From Actinoplanes sp040639655 (GTDB lineage Bacteria; Actinomycetota; Actinomycetes; Mycobacteriales; Micromonosporaceae), in assembly GCF_040639655.1 (NCBI RefSeq), contig NZ_JBFAAI010000001.1:186001-250000 (forward strand): a stretch of 64,000 nucleotides of DNA, in the 5' to 3' direction. The notes under the pieces are model-generated. The model saw nothing but the letters and a program-made list of their open reading frames with translations, did no database searches and was not told the DNA's origin. A program made the translations under genes and the position numbers. Shown in pieces: positions 44,384-53,710 of the stretch. Within the stretch, counting starts at the first letter, position 1. Every line of letters starts with the position of its first letter.

Positions 44384-44419
44384 CCGGAAGGCGGTCCGCT
44401 TCGGCGGGCCGCCTTCCGG
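44384..44419 (+). terminator. Terminator of groEL
   Basis: A 16-bp stem with one T-G wobble and a TTCG tetraloop (loop 44400-44403), beginning 16 bases after the stop. Confidence 0.85.
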
Positions 44420-44423
44420 CGTG

Positions 44424-47400
44424 TCAGGGGTGTTGCCGGCCCTGCTGGGGCCTGCCGAACGCGTACAACAGGGAGCCGACGAGGCCGGCCAGACCGCTGA
44501 GGACGACGATCGGGGCCAGGCCGGGTCCGGTCGCCGGAAGATCGGGCGGTATCGGTGCGGGCTCCGGAGCCGGGGTGACGGACGGCGGGACAAGTGGCGG
44601 ACCCGCCGGCGACGGAGTCACCGGGACGCTGGTGGGAGCGCTCGTAGGCCTCGCCGGCGGTGTCGAGGGGGTCGGCGGTGTGGACGGGGCCGGCGGTGTC
44701 GACGGGGCCGGCGGTGTGGAAGGGACCGGTGGCGTGGAGGGGGTCGGCGGCGTTTCCGGAGCAGGAACGTTGACGATGATCGTGCCGTAGGCGATGTTCC
44801 CGTTCTCGTCGATGATCTCGTAGGTGAACCGGTCGGTTCCGGTGAAGCCGGGCTCCGGGGTGTAGGTGATAGTGCCGTCCGGGTTCGTCCGAACGCTCCC
44901 GTGCTGCGGCTGCCCGATCCGGCCGATCGTCGCCGGCCGGCCCAGTTCGTCGGAGGCGGGCAGCGAGATGTCCACCGGTTCGCCGGGCGGGGTGGTGGCC
45001 TCCCGGTCCGGAGCAGCCGGCGGTGACCCGACGGTGACGGTCACGGTCGCGGTGGTCTCGGCGCCGTCGGCGGTGACGGCGGTGTAGCCGAACGCCGCGA
45101 CGCCGGAGAATCCGCCCGATGGGGTGTAGGTGACCGTGGTGGCGTCGTCGATCCGGGCCGTGCCGTGGTCCGGCTCGGTGACCTCGGTGACCCGGAGGGT
45201 GCCGCTAGGGTCCAGGTCGTTGTCGAGAACCGGCACGGTGACCGCCCTGCCGTACGGGGTCGCGTGCGAGTCGGCGACCGCGAACGGGATCTGATGGGTG
45301 ACCGTGACCTCGACGACCGCCTCCGCGGTGCCGCCGTGACCGTCGCTCACCTCGTACCGGAAGAGATCCTGACCGGTCCATCCGGCCGGTGGCGCGTACC
45401 GGAGCCGATCGCCCGACCGGCTCGCGGACCCGTGGCGTGGCTCGCCCAGCACGCTGACCGTCAGCGTCTGACCGGGATTGTCGTCGCTGTCGTTGGCCAG
45501 CACATCCACCTCCACCGGGCGGCCGGCGAGAGTGGCGGCGTGGTCGGCACGGGCGACGGGTACGGCGTTGGCGACCCGCACCATGATCCGGGCGCGGGCG
45601 AGGTTGCCGGCCGGGTCGCGGATCGTGTAGTCGAAGACGTCCGTCCCGGCGAAGCCATGCCGTGGCACGTACCGGATCCGCCCCGAGGCCTGGATGGCCG
45701 TGAAGCCGTTCGCCGGTGTACCGACCTGGGTGACCACCAGGGGACTCAGCTCCGGGTCGGCGTCGTTGGCGAGGGCGGTGATCTCCACCGGGGTGTCCGC
45801 GGCAGCGTCGGCCCAGTCGTCCACCGCGACCGGGGCGGCGTCGATCGTGATCGTCACCGTGCCCGTGTCGCTTCCACCCAGATCGTCGCTGAGCAGATAG
45901 TCGAAACTGTCCTGACCGGTCGCGCCGGGGGCCGGGGTGTACTCGACGGTCCCGTCGCCGGCCGGAGTGGCCGTCCCCTGGCGGGCGGAGCCGAGCGCCG
46001 CGATGGTCAGCATCTGGCCGGTGTTCAGGTCGTGATCGTTACCGAGGACGGCGAGGATGGCGGCGCCCTGCTGACGGACGGTGTAGGCGTCGTCGACCGC
46101 TACCGGCGCCGCGTTGCGCACCGTGATCGTCACCAGGGCCGTGGCGCCGGCCCGATGCGGGTCCTCGACCGTGTAGCCGAAGCCGTCGAGGCCGGTGAAT
46201 CCAGGATCGGGGGTGTAGAGAAGGGTTCCGGTCGTGCCGGCGGTCACTGTGCCGTGTGCCGCCGCGGACCAGCCGGTGACCCTGAGCGTCTCCGCGTTCG
46301 GATCGGTGTCATTGGCGATCACATCGACGGTGACCGGCCAGTTCGTGTCGGTGACGGCGGCGTCGGCCTCGGCCGCGGGAAAGGCGTTGAGCAGCTCTAT
46401 CACCACGGTGGCGAGGGAGCTGCCGCCACGGCCGTCACTGATCGTGTAGCGGAACGAGTCGGTTCCGCTGTGACCGGGCGCCGGCTGATACTCGACCTTT
46501 CCGGCACGGACGTTGGCGGTGCCACTTCCGGCCGGGGTGCTGATCGTGATGGTGAGCGGGTCGCCGTTCGGGTCCTCGTCGTTCGCGAACACGTCGATCA
46601 CGGAAAGCAGGCCGGTCGGGACGGTCACCGCCTCGTCCCGGGCGACCGGTGGCGCGTTCAGCACGGTGACGGTGAGGGTCACGGTGACGGTGTCTCCCGG
46701 GGTGAACGGGTCCGGCGGGGTGTCGGTGATCGTGACGCTGATCGTCTCGGTTCCGGACCAGCCGGGGTCCGGCGTGTAGGTGAGCGAGTCGTCGTCCGGG
46801 TCGTGCACGAGCAGACCGTGCACCGCGCCGCTCGTTCCGCTGACCCGCAGCGGGTGGCCGTTCTCGTCAGCAGCGCCGGTGAGCGGCTTCACCGTGGCGG
46901 GCGTGAGGTACGGCGTGGTCACCGTGATGTTCGGCGCGGTCGGGGGCGAGTTGCCGACCAGGACGGTGACCTGTGCGGTCGAGGGGTCCGTGCCGTCGTG
47001 GACGGTGTAGTCGAACGTCGCACGGCCGGAGAAGCCGGCCGCCGCCTGGTACTCGATCTCGCCGAGTGCGGTGACGGTGGCGGAGCCGGACGTGAGATTG
47101 CTGATGCCGATGACCGTGAGCGTGTCCTGGTTGATGTCGGTGTCGTTGGCGAGCACCGGGATCGTCACGCTGCCCCGGTAGCCGGCCCGGCCCAGGTCGT
47201 CGGCGGCCGTGGGCGCGGCGTTCGCCACTTCGACGGTGACCTGTGCCTGAGCGGTCAGGTCACCGTCGCTCACGGTGTAGTCGAGCACCGTTGTCCCGCT
47301 GAACCCGATGGACGGTGTGTAGACCAGCTCGTCACCGACGATGCCGGCATGTCCGGCGTTGCCGGGCTGCGGGGCGCTGACCGTGACAATGGTGAGTGCG

Positions 47401-49634
47401 TCACCGTTCGGGTCGGTGTCGTTGCCGAGCACGTCGATGCTCACCGGGGTCCCGGACGGGGTGGCCCCCGCATCGCTCCGCGCGATCGGGCCCGCGTTCG
47501 TGGTGCGGACGGTCACCGTCGCGGTGACGGTGCCGCCCTCCGCGTCGCCGAGCACGTAGGTGAAGGTGTCGGTACCCGCCCATCCGGCCGCGGGCGTGTA
47601 GGTGATCTCGCCGTCCGCGGTGACGATCGCGGTGCCGTGGCCGGGCGGGGCGCCGATCGACACGGTCAGGCCGGCGTCGGGGCCGTCCGGGTCGGTGTCG
47701 TTGTCGAGCACGGTCACGGTCACCGGGCCGGCGAGGGTGGTCGTGGCGTTGTCGTCCCCGCCGACCGGTGCCCGGTTCATCCGGAACGACGCCGAGGCGT
47801 TGTCGTTGGCGGCGTTCCCGTCGATTCCGCTGCCGGAGGCGTGCAGGCTCGCGGCGGGTGTCGCACCGGCCAGGGCACCGGCCGTCGCCGGGATCACCAC
47901 GGTGGCCGTGGTGCCGGTCACGAGAGGCCCGAGCACGCATGTGACCACCTGGGCGAAGGCGGTGCACCCGGGTGGCAGGACGCCGGGAGTGACCCCGGCC
48001 GGCAGGGTCAGCTCGGCCGTGGCCATGGTCTCCGTGGCGGCCCCGCCGTTGGTGACAGTCGCGGTGTAGGAGATCGCTGCCGGGACGGCGGCACGCTGGA
48101 CGACGGCGGGCTGCACGGTCAGGCCGGCCGCCAGGTCCGCCTGGGGGGCGGCCACCGTGCTCGTCAGCGTCGCGGCCGGCCCGGTGACCCTGACCTGGGC
48201 GGAGCGGCCGGTGTAGCCGACGTTGACCAGATTGGTGATCGTGAAGGCGGCCGGGACGGTGGTGTCCACGCGGACGCGCAGGGTCACGTAAACGTCTCCC
48301 TGGGACGGGATCGGGCCCACCCGGAGATCGGCGCGTCCCGCCGCGTAGGTGCCACCGTCGTCCCCGGCCGCGTCGGTCACTGCCACGTCCCGGATGCGTA
48401 GCGAGTTCGGCACATACGTGGTCCCGGCCGGGATGGCATTGGAGATCAGCACGTCGTCGGCGGTGTCGTTGCCGTCGTTGCTGACGGTGATCCGGTACTC
48501 GATCACGTCACCGGGTTGCAGAGTGCCCACATTCATGTCGGTGCCGGTGACGGTCGTCGTGATCCGTGGCGCGTACAGGTCGATGGCGAAGGTCACCACG
48601 CCCGGGTAGAAGGTGTCGTTCGTGGTGCTCAGGGTGAGTGTCGTGGAGGTGGCGCCGTTCCTGAGCCGGTTCGTGGCGTCGAACTGGTCTATGTCGACGC
48701 CGAACAGGTTGCTCCAGGCCGGGTCGCGGCCGCCGACAGCCGTACCGCCGTCGCTCAACGTGCTGTTGAAGAAGTTGGCCGGCGGGTTCTCGGCATCGCC
48801 CATCGCCGTCCCGTCCAGTGCCAGCCCGTCACCGCTGTTGTCCCGGTCGCCCTCGTAGACGACGGTGCCGATCTCGGCGCGTACCGGCCCGGTGTGCGGG
48901 GTCTCGAAGCCGCCCAGCGTGATGTCGTACCTGCTTCCGGAGCTGGCGCTCACCGACCCGAAGCCGTCGTAGACACGCAGCGCCCGCAGGCTTTCGGCGG
49001 GATTGCGGTACGCGATCGCGAGCGTCCAGCCGGCGAACCGGCCGAGCCCGGTGCCGGCCTGGATGTTCGCGACCCGGTACACGCCGTTGCCGGCTCCCGC
49101 CACCAGGCCGGTGACGTCGGCGAACGCCTGGTAGGCGTTGAACGAGGCGCCGCCGTACACGGTCGACGCCTGGACCGGTTGCCAGGAGGCCGTCACCGGG
49201 GTACGGAAGAGGACACGGTTGCGGTGCCCGGGCGTCGGAGCGCCCGAACCGTAGTTTCCGGCCGTCGGGTCCGCGGCCCAGTACAGCGCCGCGAAGAGCA
49301 CCGTGCTGTCCGGCGGCAGGGTGATCGTGGCGGTGCTGTCGTTGAAGGTGGTGACCGGGTCGCCGTCGGCGTCCGCGTACCGCATCGCGTAGCTGTTGTT
49401 GTCCAGCGACTCACCGGACGGGTTCTGGCCCTGCCGGGCAAGCGGGCAGTCGTTGTTGCTGACCGGGCAGACCAGGCTGGCGTTGCCGCGCAGCAGGATC
49501 GAGCCGTTGACATTGGCTGAGTACCGCGGTGTGAACGGCGATGTGACGGCGGCGTCGGCCCGGTGCACCACGAGTACGGTCGCCGCCAGCATGAGGGCGT
49601 AGATCAGGAGTACCGCGGCTCCGGTTCGTCGCAT
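44424..49634 (-). CDS. LPATG-type surface protein with tandem Ig/cadherin-like repeats
   Basis: 1,736 residues. Signal peptide (AVLLIYALMLAATVLVVHRA); an N-terminal domain of ~350 residues (SANVNGSILLRGNASLVC... to FAIDLYAP); DUF11-like domains (TVTGTDMNVGTLQPGDVIEY onward, and a second ending near residue 625); then about eleven tandem repeats of ~90-100 residues beginning with motifs such as APVAVDDAYTV and VDVLANDSDDN (Big_9/cadherin-like), with YTP.PGF.G.D.F.Y ends. A Pro/Ser/Thr stalk with repeated STPPxP precedes the sortase signal LPATG (about residue 1699), a hydrophobic helix and a basic tail. So it should be cell-wall anchored. Binding role unknown; no sortase gene is nearby. Confidence 0.9.
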   Translation of the reverse strand: MRRTGAAVLLIYALMLAATVLVVHRADAAVTSPFTPRYSANVNGSILLRGNASLVCPVSNNDCPLARQGQNPSGESLDNNSYAMRYADADGDPVTTFNDSTATITLPPDSTVLFAALYWAADPTAGNYGSGAPTPGHRNRVLFRTPVTASWQPVQASTVYGGASFNAYQAFADVTGLVAGAGNGVYRVANIQAGTGLGRFAGWTLAIAYRNPAESLRALRVYDGFGSVSASSGSRYDITLGGFETPHTGPVRAEIGTVVYEGDRDNSGDGLALDGTAMGDAENPPANFFNSTLSDGGTAVGGRDPAWSNLFGVDIDQFDATNRLRNGATSTTLTLSTTNDTFYPGVVTFAIDLYAPRITTTVTGTDMNVGTLQPGDVIEYRITVSNDGNDTADDVLISNAIPAGTTYVPNSLRIRDVAVTDAAGDDGGTYAAGRADLRVGPIPSQGDVYVTLRVRVDTTVPAAFTITNLVNVGYTGRSAQVRVTGPAATLTSTVAAPQADLAAGLTVQPAVVQRAAVPAAISYTATVTNGGAATETMATAELTLPAGVTPGVLPPGCTAFAQVVTCVLGPLVTGTTATVVIPATAGALAGATPAASLHASGSGIDGNAANDNASASFRMNRAPVGGDDNATTTLAGPVTVTVLDNDTDPDGPDAGLTVSIGAPPGHGTAIVTADGEITYTPAAGWAGTDTFTYVLGDAEGGTVTATVTVRTTNAGPIARSDAGATPSGTPVSIDVLGNDTDPNGDALTIVTVSAPQPGNAGHAGIVGDELVYTPSIGFSGTTVLDYTVSDGDLTAQAQVTVEVANAAPTAADDLGRAGYRGSVTIPVLANDTDINQDTLTVIGISNLTSGSATVTALGEIEYQAAAGFSGRATFDYTVHDGTDPSTAQVTVLVGNSPPTAPNITVTTPYLTPATVKPLTGAADENGHPLRVSGTSGAVHGLLVHDPDDDSLTYTPDPGWSGTETISVTITDTPPDPFTPGDTVTVTLTVTVLNAPPVARDEAVTVPTGLLSVIDVFANDEDPNGDPLTITISTPAGSGTANVRAGKVEYQPAPGHSGTDSFRYTISDGRGGSSLATVVIELLNAFPAAEADAAVTDTNWPVTVDVIANDTDPNAETLRVTGWSAAAHGTVTAGTTGTLLYTPDPGFTGLDGFGYTVEDPHRAGATALVTITVRNAAPVAVDDAYTVRQQGAAILAVLGNDHDLNTGQMLTIAALGSARQGTATPAGDGTVEYTPAPGATGQDSFDYLLSDDLGGSDTGTVTITIDAAPVAVDDWADAAADTPVEITALANDADPELSPLVVTQVGTPANGFTAIQASGRIRYVPRHGFAGTDVFDYTIRDPAGNLARARIMVRVANAVPVARADHAATLAGRPVEVDVLANDSDDNPGQTLTVSVLGEPRHGSASRSGDRLRYAPPAGWTGQDLFRYEVSDGHGGTAEAVVEVTVTHQIPFAVADSHATPYGRAVTVPVLDNDLDPSGTLRVTEVTEPDHGTARIDDATTVTYTPSGGFSGVAAFGYTAVTADGAETTATVTVTVGSPPAAPDREATTPPGEPVDISLPASDELGRPATIGRIGQPQHGSVRTNPDGTITYTPEPGFTGTDRFTYEIIDENGNIAYGTIIVNVPAPETPPTPSTPPVPSTPPAPSTPPAPSTPPTPSTPPARPTSAPTSVPVTPSPAGPPLVPPSVTPAPEPAPIPPDLPATGPGLAPIVVLSGLAGLVGSLLYAFGRPQQGRQHP

Positions 49635-49778
49635 GGTCGTCGTCCTCGCCAGTGCAAGCAGGACCCCGGCGGCCCGGCACAGGTGTGACGCTAAACCCGG
49701 CGGATGGGGTAATGTTCACTATCCCCGTCATATCGGAAGTCAGTGACATTCCCTCGCCGGGGTGACAGGTGCGGGCGC

Positions 49779-49784
49779 TAACGT
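49779..49784 (+). promoter_or_regulatory. -10-like box for a leaderless glpD transcript
   Basis: TAACGT is followed by seven bases and the GTG at 49792. Confidence 0.35.
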
Positions 49785-49791
49785 GGGACGG

Positions 49792-51591
49792 GTGCGTGAT
49801 CCCTCCGTCTCCCGCAACTCGGCCGGCCGGCTTTCTCCGATCCGTCGCACCGCCGACCTGCGGCGGTTGCGTGACGAGCAGTTCGACGTCCTGGTGATCG
49901 GTGGTGGCGTCACCGGCGCGGGTGCCGCTGTCGACGCCGCCTCCCGGGGGCTCAAGGTCGCCCTCGTCGAGGCCCGTGACTTCGCCGCCGGCACCTCCAG
50001 CCGGTCCAGCAAGCTGATCCATGGCGGCCTTCGCTACCTGGAACAGCTCGAACTGGGCCTGGTGCACGAGGCGCTGACCGAGCGTGGCCTGCTGGCCACC
50101 CGGCTCGCCCCCCATCTGGTGCGCCCGGTGCCGATCCTGGTCCCGCTACCGAGCGCCGGCCTTCCGAAACGGGCCTGGCAGCGCGGCTACTACGGGCTCG
50201 GCGTCGCCGCGTACGACGTGTTCGCCGGGATGTTCGGCTCCGGCCGGGGCATGCCGCTGCACCGGCACCTGACCCGGGACGGCGCCCGCCACCTCTTCCC
50301 GAGCCTGCGCGCCGACCGGATCGCCGGCGCGATCCGCTACTTCGACGGCCAGGTCGACGACGCCCGCTTGGTGGTCAACCTGGCCCGGACCGCGGCCAGC
50401 CTGGGCGCGGCCGTCGCCACCAGCGCCCGCGTGGTCGGTTTCCTCCGCGAGGCCCGGCAGGTGGTCGGCGTCCGCGTGCGCGACCTGGAGTCCCCCGACG
50501 CTGAACCCTTCGAGGTACGAGCCCGCACCGTGGTCGCCGCGACCGGGGTGTGGAGCGACGACATGTCGCAGATGCTCAGCGACGTCGGGGTGCGCCCGGG
50601 CTTCCGGGTCCGCGCCTCCAAGGGCGTGCACCTGGTGGTTCCGCGCTCGGCGATCACCGGCGAGGCCGGCCTGATCCTGCGGACCGCCACCAGCGTGCTC
50701 TTCGTCATCCCGTGGGGCGGACACTGGATCATCGGCACCACCGACACCGACTGGCAGCTCGACCGGGCCCACCCGGCGGCCTCGGCCCGCGACATCCGCT
50801 ACCTGCTCGATCAGGTGAACACGGTGCTGGACCGGCCGCTCACCACCGACGACATCGAGGGCGTCTACGCCGGGCTGCGCCCGCTGCTCTCCGGCGAGGC
50901 CGACTCCACCTCCAAGCTGTCCCGCGAGCACGCGGTGGTCGAGCCGATGCTCGGGCTCATGCTGGTGGCCGGCGGTAAGTACACGACGTACCGGGTGATG
51001 GCGGCCGACGTCATCGACCGGGCGGTCCGCCGCCTCGGCGGCCCGGCCCGGCCGTCGCGCACCGACGAGCTGCCGCTGCTCGGCGCGGACGGCTTCGCCG
51101 CCGCGTGGCGTGACCGGCAGGACATCGCCCGGCGGCACGGCGTCACGGCGGGTGTCGTCGAACACCTTCTGGAGCGGTACGGCACGCTGACGATCCACCT
51201 GCTGGCGATGATGGCCGCCCAGCCCGGACTGGCCGTGCCACTCGCCGGGGCACCGGAATACCTGGCCGCCGAGGTGGCGTACGCGGCGCTCGCCGAGGGT
51301 GCGCTGCACCTCGACGACGTGCTCACCCGGCGTACCCGCATCTCGTTCGAGACCGCCCACCGGGGTGCCGAGTCGGCTGCGCACGCCGCCGAGATCATGG
51401 GTGAGGCGCTCGGCTGGGACGCGACCGTCCGGCAGAAGGAGATCGAGCACTACCTGGCCCGGGTCACCGCCGAGCGGCAGTCGCAGACCATGCCGGACGA
51501 CGCCACCGCCGACGCCGCCCGGATGGGGGTGCCGGACGTGCGGGGCCTGGCCGCCGACCGGCGGCTGCCGCTGCTCGAGGTCGACCTGTGA
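49792..51591 (+). CDS. glpD: Glycerol-3-phosphate dehydrogenase, FAD-dependent
   Basis: 599 residues. Oxidises sn-glycerol-3-phosphate to dihydroxyacetone phosphate and passes electrons to quinone at the membrane. FAD motif VLVIGGGVTGAGAAVDAASR; the family block TSSRSSKLIHGGLRYLEQLE; and IPWGGHWIIGTTDTDW plus VAGGKYTTYRVMA of GlpD. The C-terminal helical domain (about 400-590) is typical. GTG at 49792 is preferred to an in-frame GTG at 49762. It lies opposite the surface protein and just before a DUF4031 gene. Confidence 0.95.
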   Translation: MRDPSVSRNSAGRLSPIRRTADLRRLRDEQFDVLVIGGGVTGAGAAVDAASRGLKVALVEARDFAAGTSSRSSKLIHGGLRYLEQLELGLVHEALTERGLLATRLAPHLVRPVPILVPLPSAGLPKRAWQRGYYGLGVAAYDVFAGMFGSGRGMPLHRHLTRDGARHLFPSLRADRIAGAIRYFDGQVDDARLVVNLARTAASLGAAVATSARVVGFLREARQVVGVRVRDLESPDAEPFEVRARTVVAATGVWSDDMSQMLSDVGVRPGFRVRASKGVHLVVPRSAITGEAGLILRTATSVLFVIPWGGHWIIGTTDTDWQLDRAHPAASARDIRYLLDQVNTVLDRPLTTDDIEGVYAGLRPLLSGEADSTSKLSREHAVVEPMLGLMLVAGGKYTTYRVMAADVIDRAVRRLGGPARPSRTDELPLLGADGFAAAWRDRQDIARRHGVTAGVVEHLLERYGTLTIHLLAMMAAQPGLAVPLAGAPEYLAAEVAYAALAEGALHLDDVLTRRTRISFETAHRGAESAAHAAEIMGEALGWDATVRQKEIEHYLARVTAERQSQTMPDDATADAARMGVPDVRGLAADRRLPLLEVDL

Positions 51592-51598
51592 CGCCACG

Positions 51599-51886
51599 TT
51601 GATACTCGTCGACGAGCCTCGCTGGCCGGCGCGCGGCCATCTCTGGTCGCACCTGGTCAGCGACGTGTCATTTGCCGAGTTGCACGTGTTCGCCGAGATG
51701 CTCGGTACGCCGCGCCGGGCCTTCGACCGGGACCACTACGACATCCCGGAGTCCCGGTTCCGCAGCGCTCTGTGGCTGGGTGCCACCCTGCTGCCGTCCC
51801 GGGATCTCACCGCCCGGCTCCGCGCCGCGGGCCTGCGCCGGCCTAAGCATCTGGTGCCTCGGCAAGCCGTTCCAGTTCGGCCGTGA
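51599..51886 (+). CDS. DUF4031 protein (TTG start)
   Basis: 95 residues in the frame that begins right after glpD. It matches the DUF4031 pattern: ILVDEPRWPARGHLWSHLVS, then SFAELHVFAEMLGTPRRAFD and DHYDIPESRFRSALWLGA, then LTARLRAAGLRRPKH. No ATG or GTG is available in this frame between the glpD stop and the conserved start, so TTG at 51599 is the best start. The last 44 bases overlap the convergent HD-domain gene. Function of DUF4031 is unknown. The gene could be coupled to glpD (8 bases after its stop). Confidence 0.78.
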   Translation: MILVDEPRWPARGHLWSHLVSDVSFAELHVFAEMLGTPRRAFDRDHYDIPESRFRSALWLGATLLPSRDLTARLRAAGLRRPKHLVPRQAVPVRP

Positions 51887-52496
51887 GGTTGGCCCGGGCG
51901 CGTTCCTCCCAGGCCTCGTGGATCGGCGCCAGGCGGTAGATCGACGGCAGTTTCAGCAGTTCGGTCAGGACCCGGGAGCGACCGGCCCGGAACGCGTCGT
52001 CCGGGACGTGGGCGTACTCGCGGCGGATCGCTTCGGTGTAGCCGGCGTAGCGCTCCTCGTCGGCGGCCAGGATCGACAGGTCCGCGTCGCAGAGCAGTTC
52101 GCCGTCCGGGTCGTCGTCCTCGGTGGCGTGCCCGGCGGTCAGGCTGACCAGGCGGGCCACCTCGGCGGACACCTCGTCGGGGGCGCCCAGGCTCTGCAGC
52201 AGTCCGGCCGCGAACTCGGCGCTGTCGCGTTCGTTCGCGTCGCCCAGGGCGCGGGGGTCGTAGACGGCGTCGTGCAGCCAGGCGGCGAGCCGTACCCGAT
52301 CGGGATGAGGGCTGAGGTGAGCGAAGCGATCGATCACCTCGAGCACCGACGCGAGGTGGGACACGTCGTGGTAGTGGCGTTGCGGTTCGGTCCAGCGGCC
52401 GATCAGGTACTGCGCGGCGGCGTCCAGGTCCGCGTCGCTCGCGGTGGCGCCGGCGCCGCGGGCGGCGGACCGGAAAGCATCGGGCAGAGATGTCAC
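51843..52496 (-). CDS. HD-domain metal-dependent phosphohydrolase-like protein
   Basis: 217 residues, helical. The HD signature is present: RHYHDVSHLASVLEVIDRF with the first His and WLHDAVYDPRA with the His-Asp pair, then EVARLVSLTAGHATEDDDPD and LLCDADLSILAADEERY with a conserved Asp. These residues would bind one or two metal ions. Small HD proteins of this kind (predicted nucleotide or phosphate hydrolases) are annotated as hypothetical in Actinobacteria. Divergent from the FUSC gene and overlapping the DUF4031 gene at its 3' end. Confidence 0.83.
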   Translation of the reverse strand: MTSLPDAFRSAARGAGATASDADLDAAAQYLIGRWTEPQRHYHDVSHLASVLEVIDRFAHLSPHPDRVRLAAWLHDAVYDPRALGDANERDSAEFAAGLLQSLGAPDEVSAEVARLVSLTAGHATEDDDPDGELLCDADLSILAADEERYAGYTEAIRREYAHVPDDAFRAGRSRVLTELLKLPSIYRLAPIHEAWEERARANLTAELERLAEAPDA

Positions 52497-52513
52497 CCCC
52501 GCATCCTGGCACG

Positions 52514-52519
52514 TACCTT
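52514..52519 (+). promoter_or_regulatory. -10-like box for a leaderless FUSC transcript
   Basis: TACCTT is followed by six bases and the ATG at 52526. Confidence 0.35.
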
Positions 52520-52525
52520 GAGGTC

Positions 52526-53653
52526 ATGATCCGGGTGACCGCCGCGCTGTCCCGGACCCGTGCGGGTCTGATGCTGGCGCTGCAGGCCGGTCTGGCCGCC
52601 GGGTTGGCCTGGTTCGTGGCGCACGACCTGTTCGCGCGGCCGATGCCGTTCTTCGCGCCGATCGCCGCGGTGATCGCGCTCGGCTCCTCGGTCGGGCAGC
52701 GGCTTCGGCGCACCACCGAACTCGTGGCCGGGGTGGCCGCCGGGATCGGCCTGGGTGACGGGATCATCCTGCTGATCGGTGCGGGTCCGGTCCAGATCGG
52801 CGTGATCGTGCTGCTCGCCGTGCTGCTGGCGACCGCGGCCGGTGGCGGGGCGGCGCTGATCGTGCAGTCCGCCTCGTCGGCGGTCCTGGTCGCCACCCTG
52901 ACGTCGACGACCGGCCAGCCGTGGACCCGGTTCCTGGACGCGCTGGTCGGCGGCGGGATCGCGCTCGTGGTGATGACGGTCCTGCTGCCGCTCAACCCGC
53001 TCACCGTGGTCCGGCGGGCCGCCGATCCGGCGTTGCGGGCCTTCACCGGGGGGCTGCACGACGCGGCCCGCGGGCTGGCCGGCCGGGACGCCGGTGCGGT
53101 GCGGGGAGCGGTCGACCGGCTGCGGGCGGCGGAGGGCACCTTCGCGGCATTCAGCGCGGCCATCGAGGCGGCCCGGGAGAACGTGGCGTTCGCACCGGCC
53201 CGGTGGCGGGCCCGCGGCGCCCTGGCCCAGTACGTCGAGGGTTCCGCCCAGCTCACCTATGCGCTGCGCAATGTCCGGGTGCTGCTGCGCCGGGCCGAGA
53301 CCGCGCTGAACGACGCCGAGCCGATCCCCGACGTGCTGCCGGTCTCGGTACGGCACCTCGGCGACGCCGTGGAGCTGCTGCGGCAGGAGTGGGACCGGGG
53401 CGTCGAGCCGATCGCGGCCCGGGAACGGGCACTGCGGGCGGTGGCCGAGTCGGGCCGGGCCTACCGGGAGGGTGTCGGCTATTCCGGCGGCGTGGTGGTG
53501 GCGCAGGCCCGGACCGCGGTGGCCGACCTGCTGCGGGCCACCGGGGTCGAGTACGCGGAGGCCACCCGGCAGGTGCGTGACGCGATCGGCTGGACGGCGC
53601 GGCCGCAGAAGGTCCGCCGGAGGCCGGGACGGCGCGGTTCGATGCCTTCTTGA
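52526..53653 (+). CDS. FUSC-family (aromatic acid exporter-like) membrane protein
   Basis: 375 residues from ATG at 52526. The N-terminal half has about six short hydrophobic helices in the FUSC/ArAE arrangement (LMLALQAGLAAGLAWFVAHD, FFAPIAAVIALGSSVGQRLR, VIVLLAVLLATAAGGG, GGIALVVMTVLLPLNPL), including the IxxGxSxGxRxxR-like turn near residue 65. The C-terminal half is a cytoplasmic helical domain. By family it exports aromatic acids or related small molecules; the substrate is unknown. The tail is strongly basic. Confidence 0.82.
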   Translation: MIRVTAALSRTRAGLMLALQAGLAAGLAWFVAHDLFARPMPFFAPIAAVIALGSSVGQRLRRTTELVAGVAAGIGLGDGIILLIGAGPVQIGVIVLLAVLLATAAGGGAALIVQSASSAVLVATLTSTTGQPWTRFLDALVGGGIALVVMTVLLPLNPLTVVRRAADPALRAFTGGLHDAARGLAGRDAGAVRGAVDRLRAAEGTFAAFSAAIEAARENVAFAPARWRARGALAQYVEGSAQLTYALRNVRVLLRRAETALNDAEPIPDVLPVSVRHLGDAVELLRQEWDRGVEPIAARERALRAVAESGRAYREGVGYSGGVVVAQARTAVADLLRATGVEYAEATRQVRDAIGWTARPQKVRRRPGRRGSMPS

Positions 53654-53697
53654 TCCGTTTCGGGCTCCTCGGGCCGGTCGGACGCGAATCCGATGAC

Positions 53698-53703
53698 TAC
53701 GCT
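53698..53703 (+). promoter_or_regulatory. -10-like box for a leaderless PrsW-type gene
   Basis: TACGCT is followed by seven bases and the ATG at 53711. Confidence 0.35.
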
Positions 53704-53710
53704 GGCGGTC

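Noticed and set aside
44640..44760. Repeated GGCGGTGT-type units that could be taken for a repeat array
   Set aside because: These are codon repeats for the STPPxP stalk of the surface protein; spacing and sequence do not fit a CRISPR array.
45165..48401. 1,078-codon open frame on the + strand
   Set aside because: It is antisense to the LPATG surface protein and follows its high-GC codon pattern; composition is Arg/Gly/Val-rich without motifs or a ribosome site.
51672..52529. 285-codon + strand frame overlapping the HD-domain gene
   Set aside because: Antisense shadow of the HD-domain gene; the DUF4031 frame at 51599 accounts for the conserved sequence instead.
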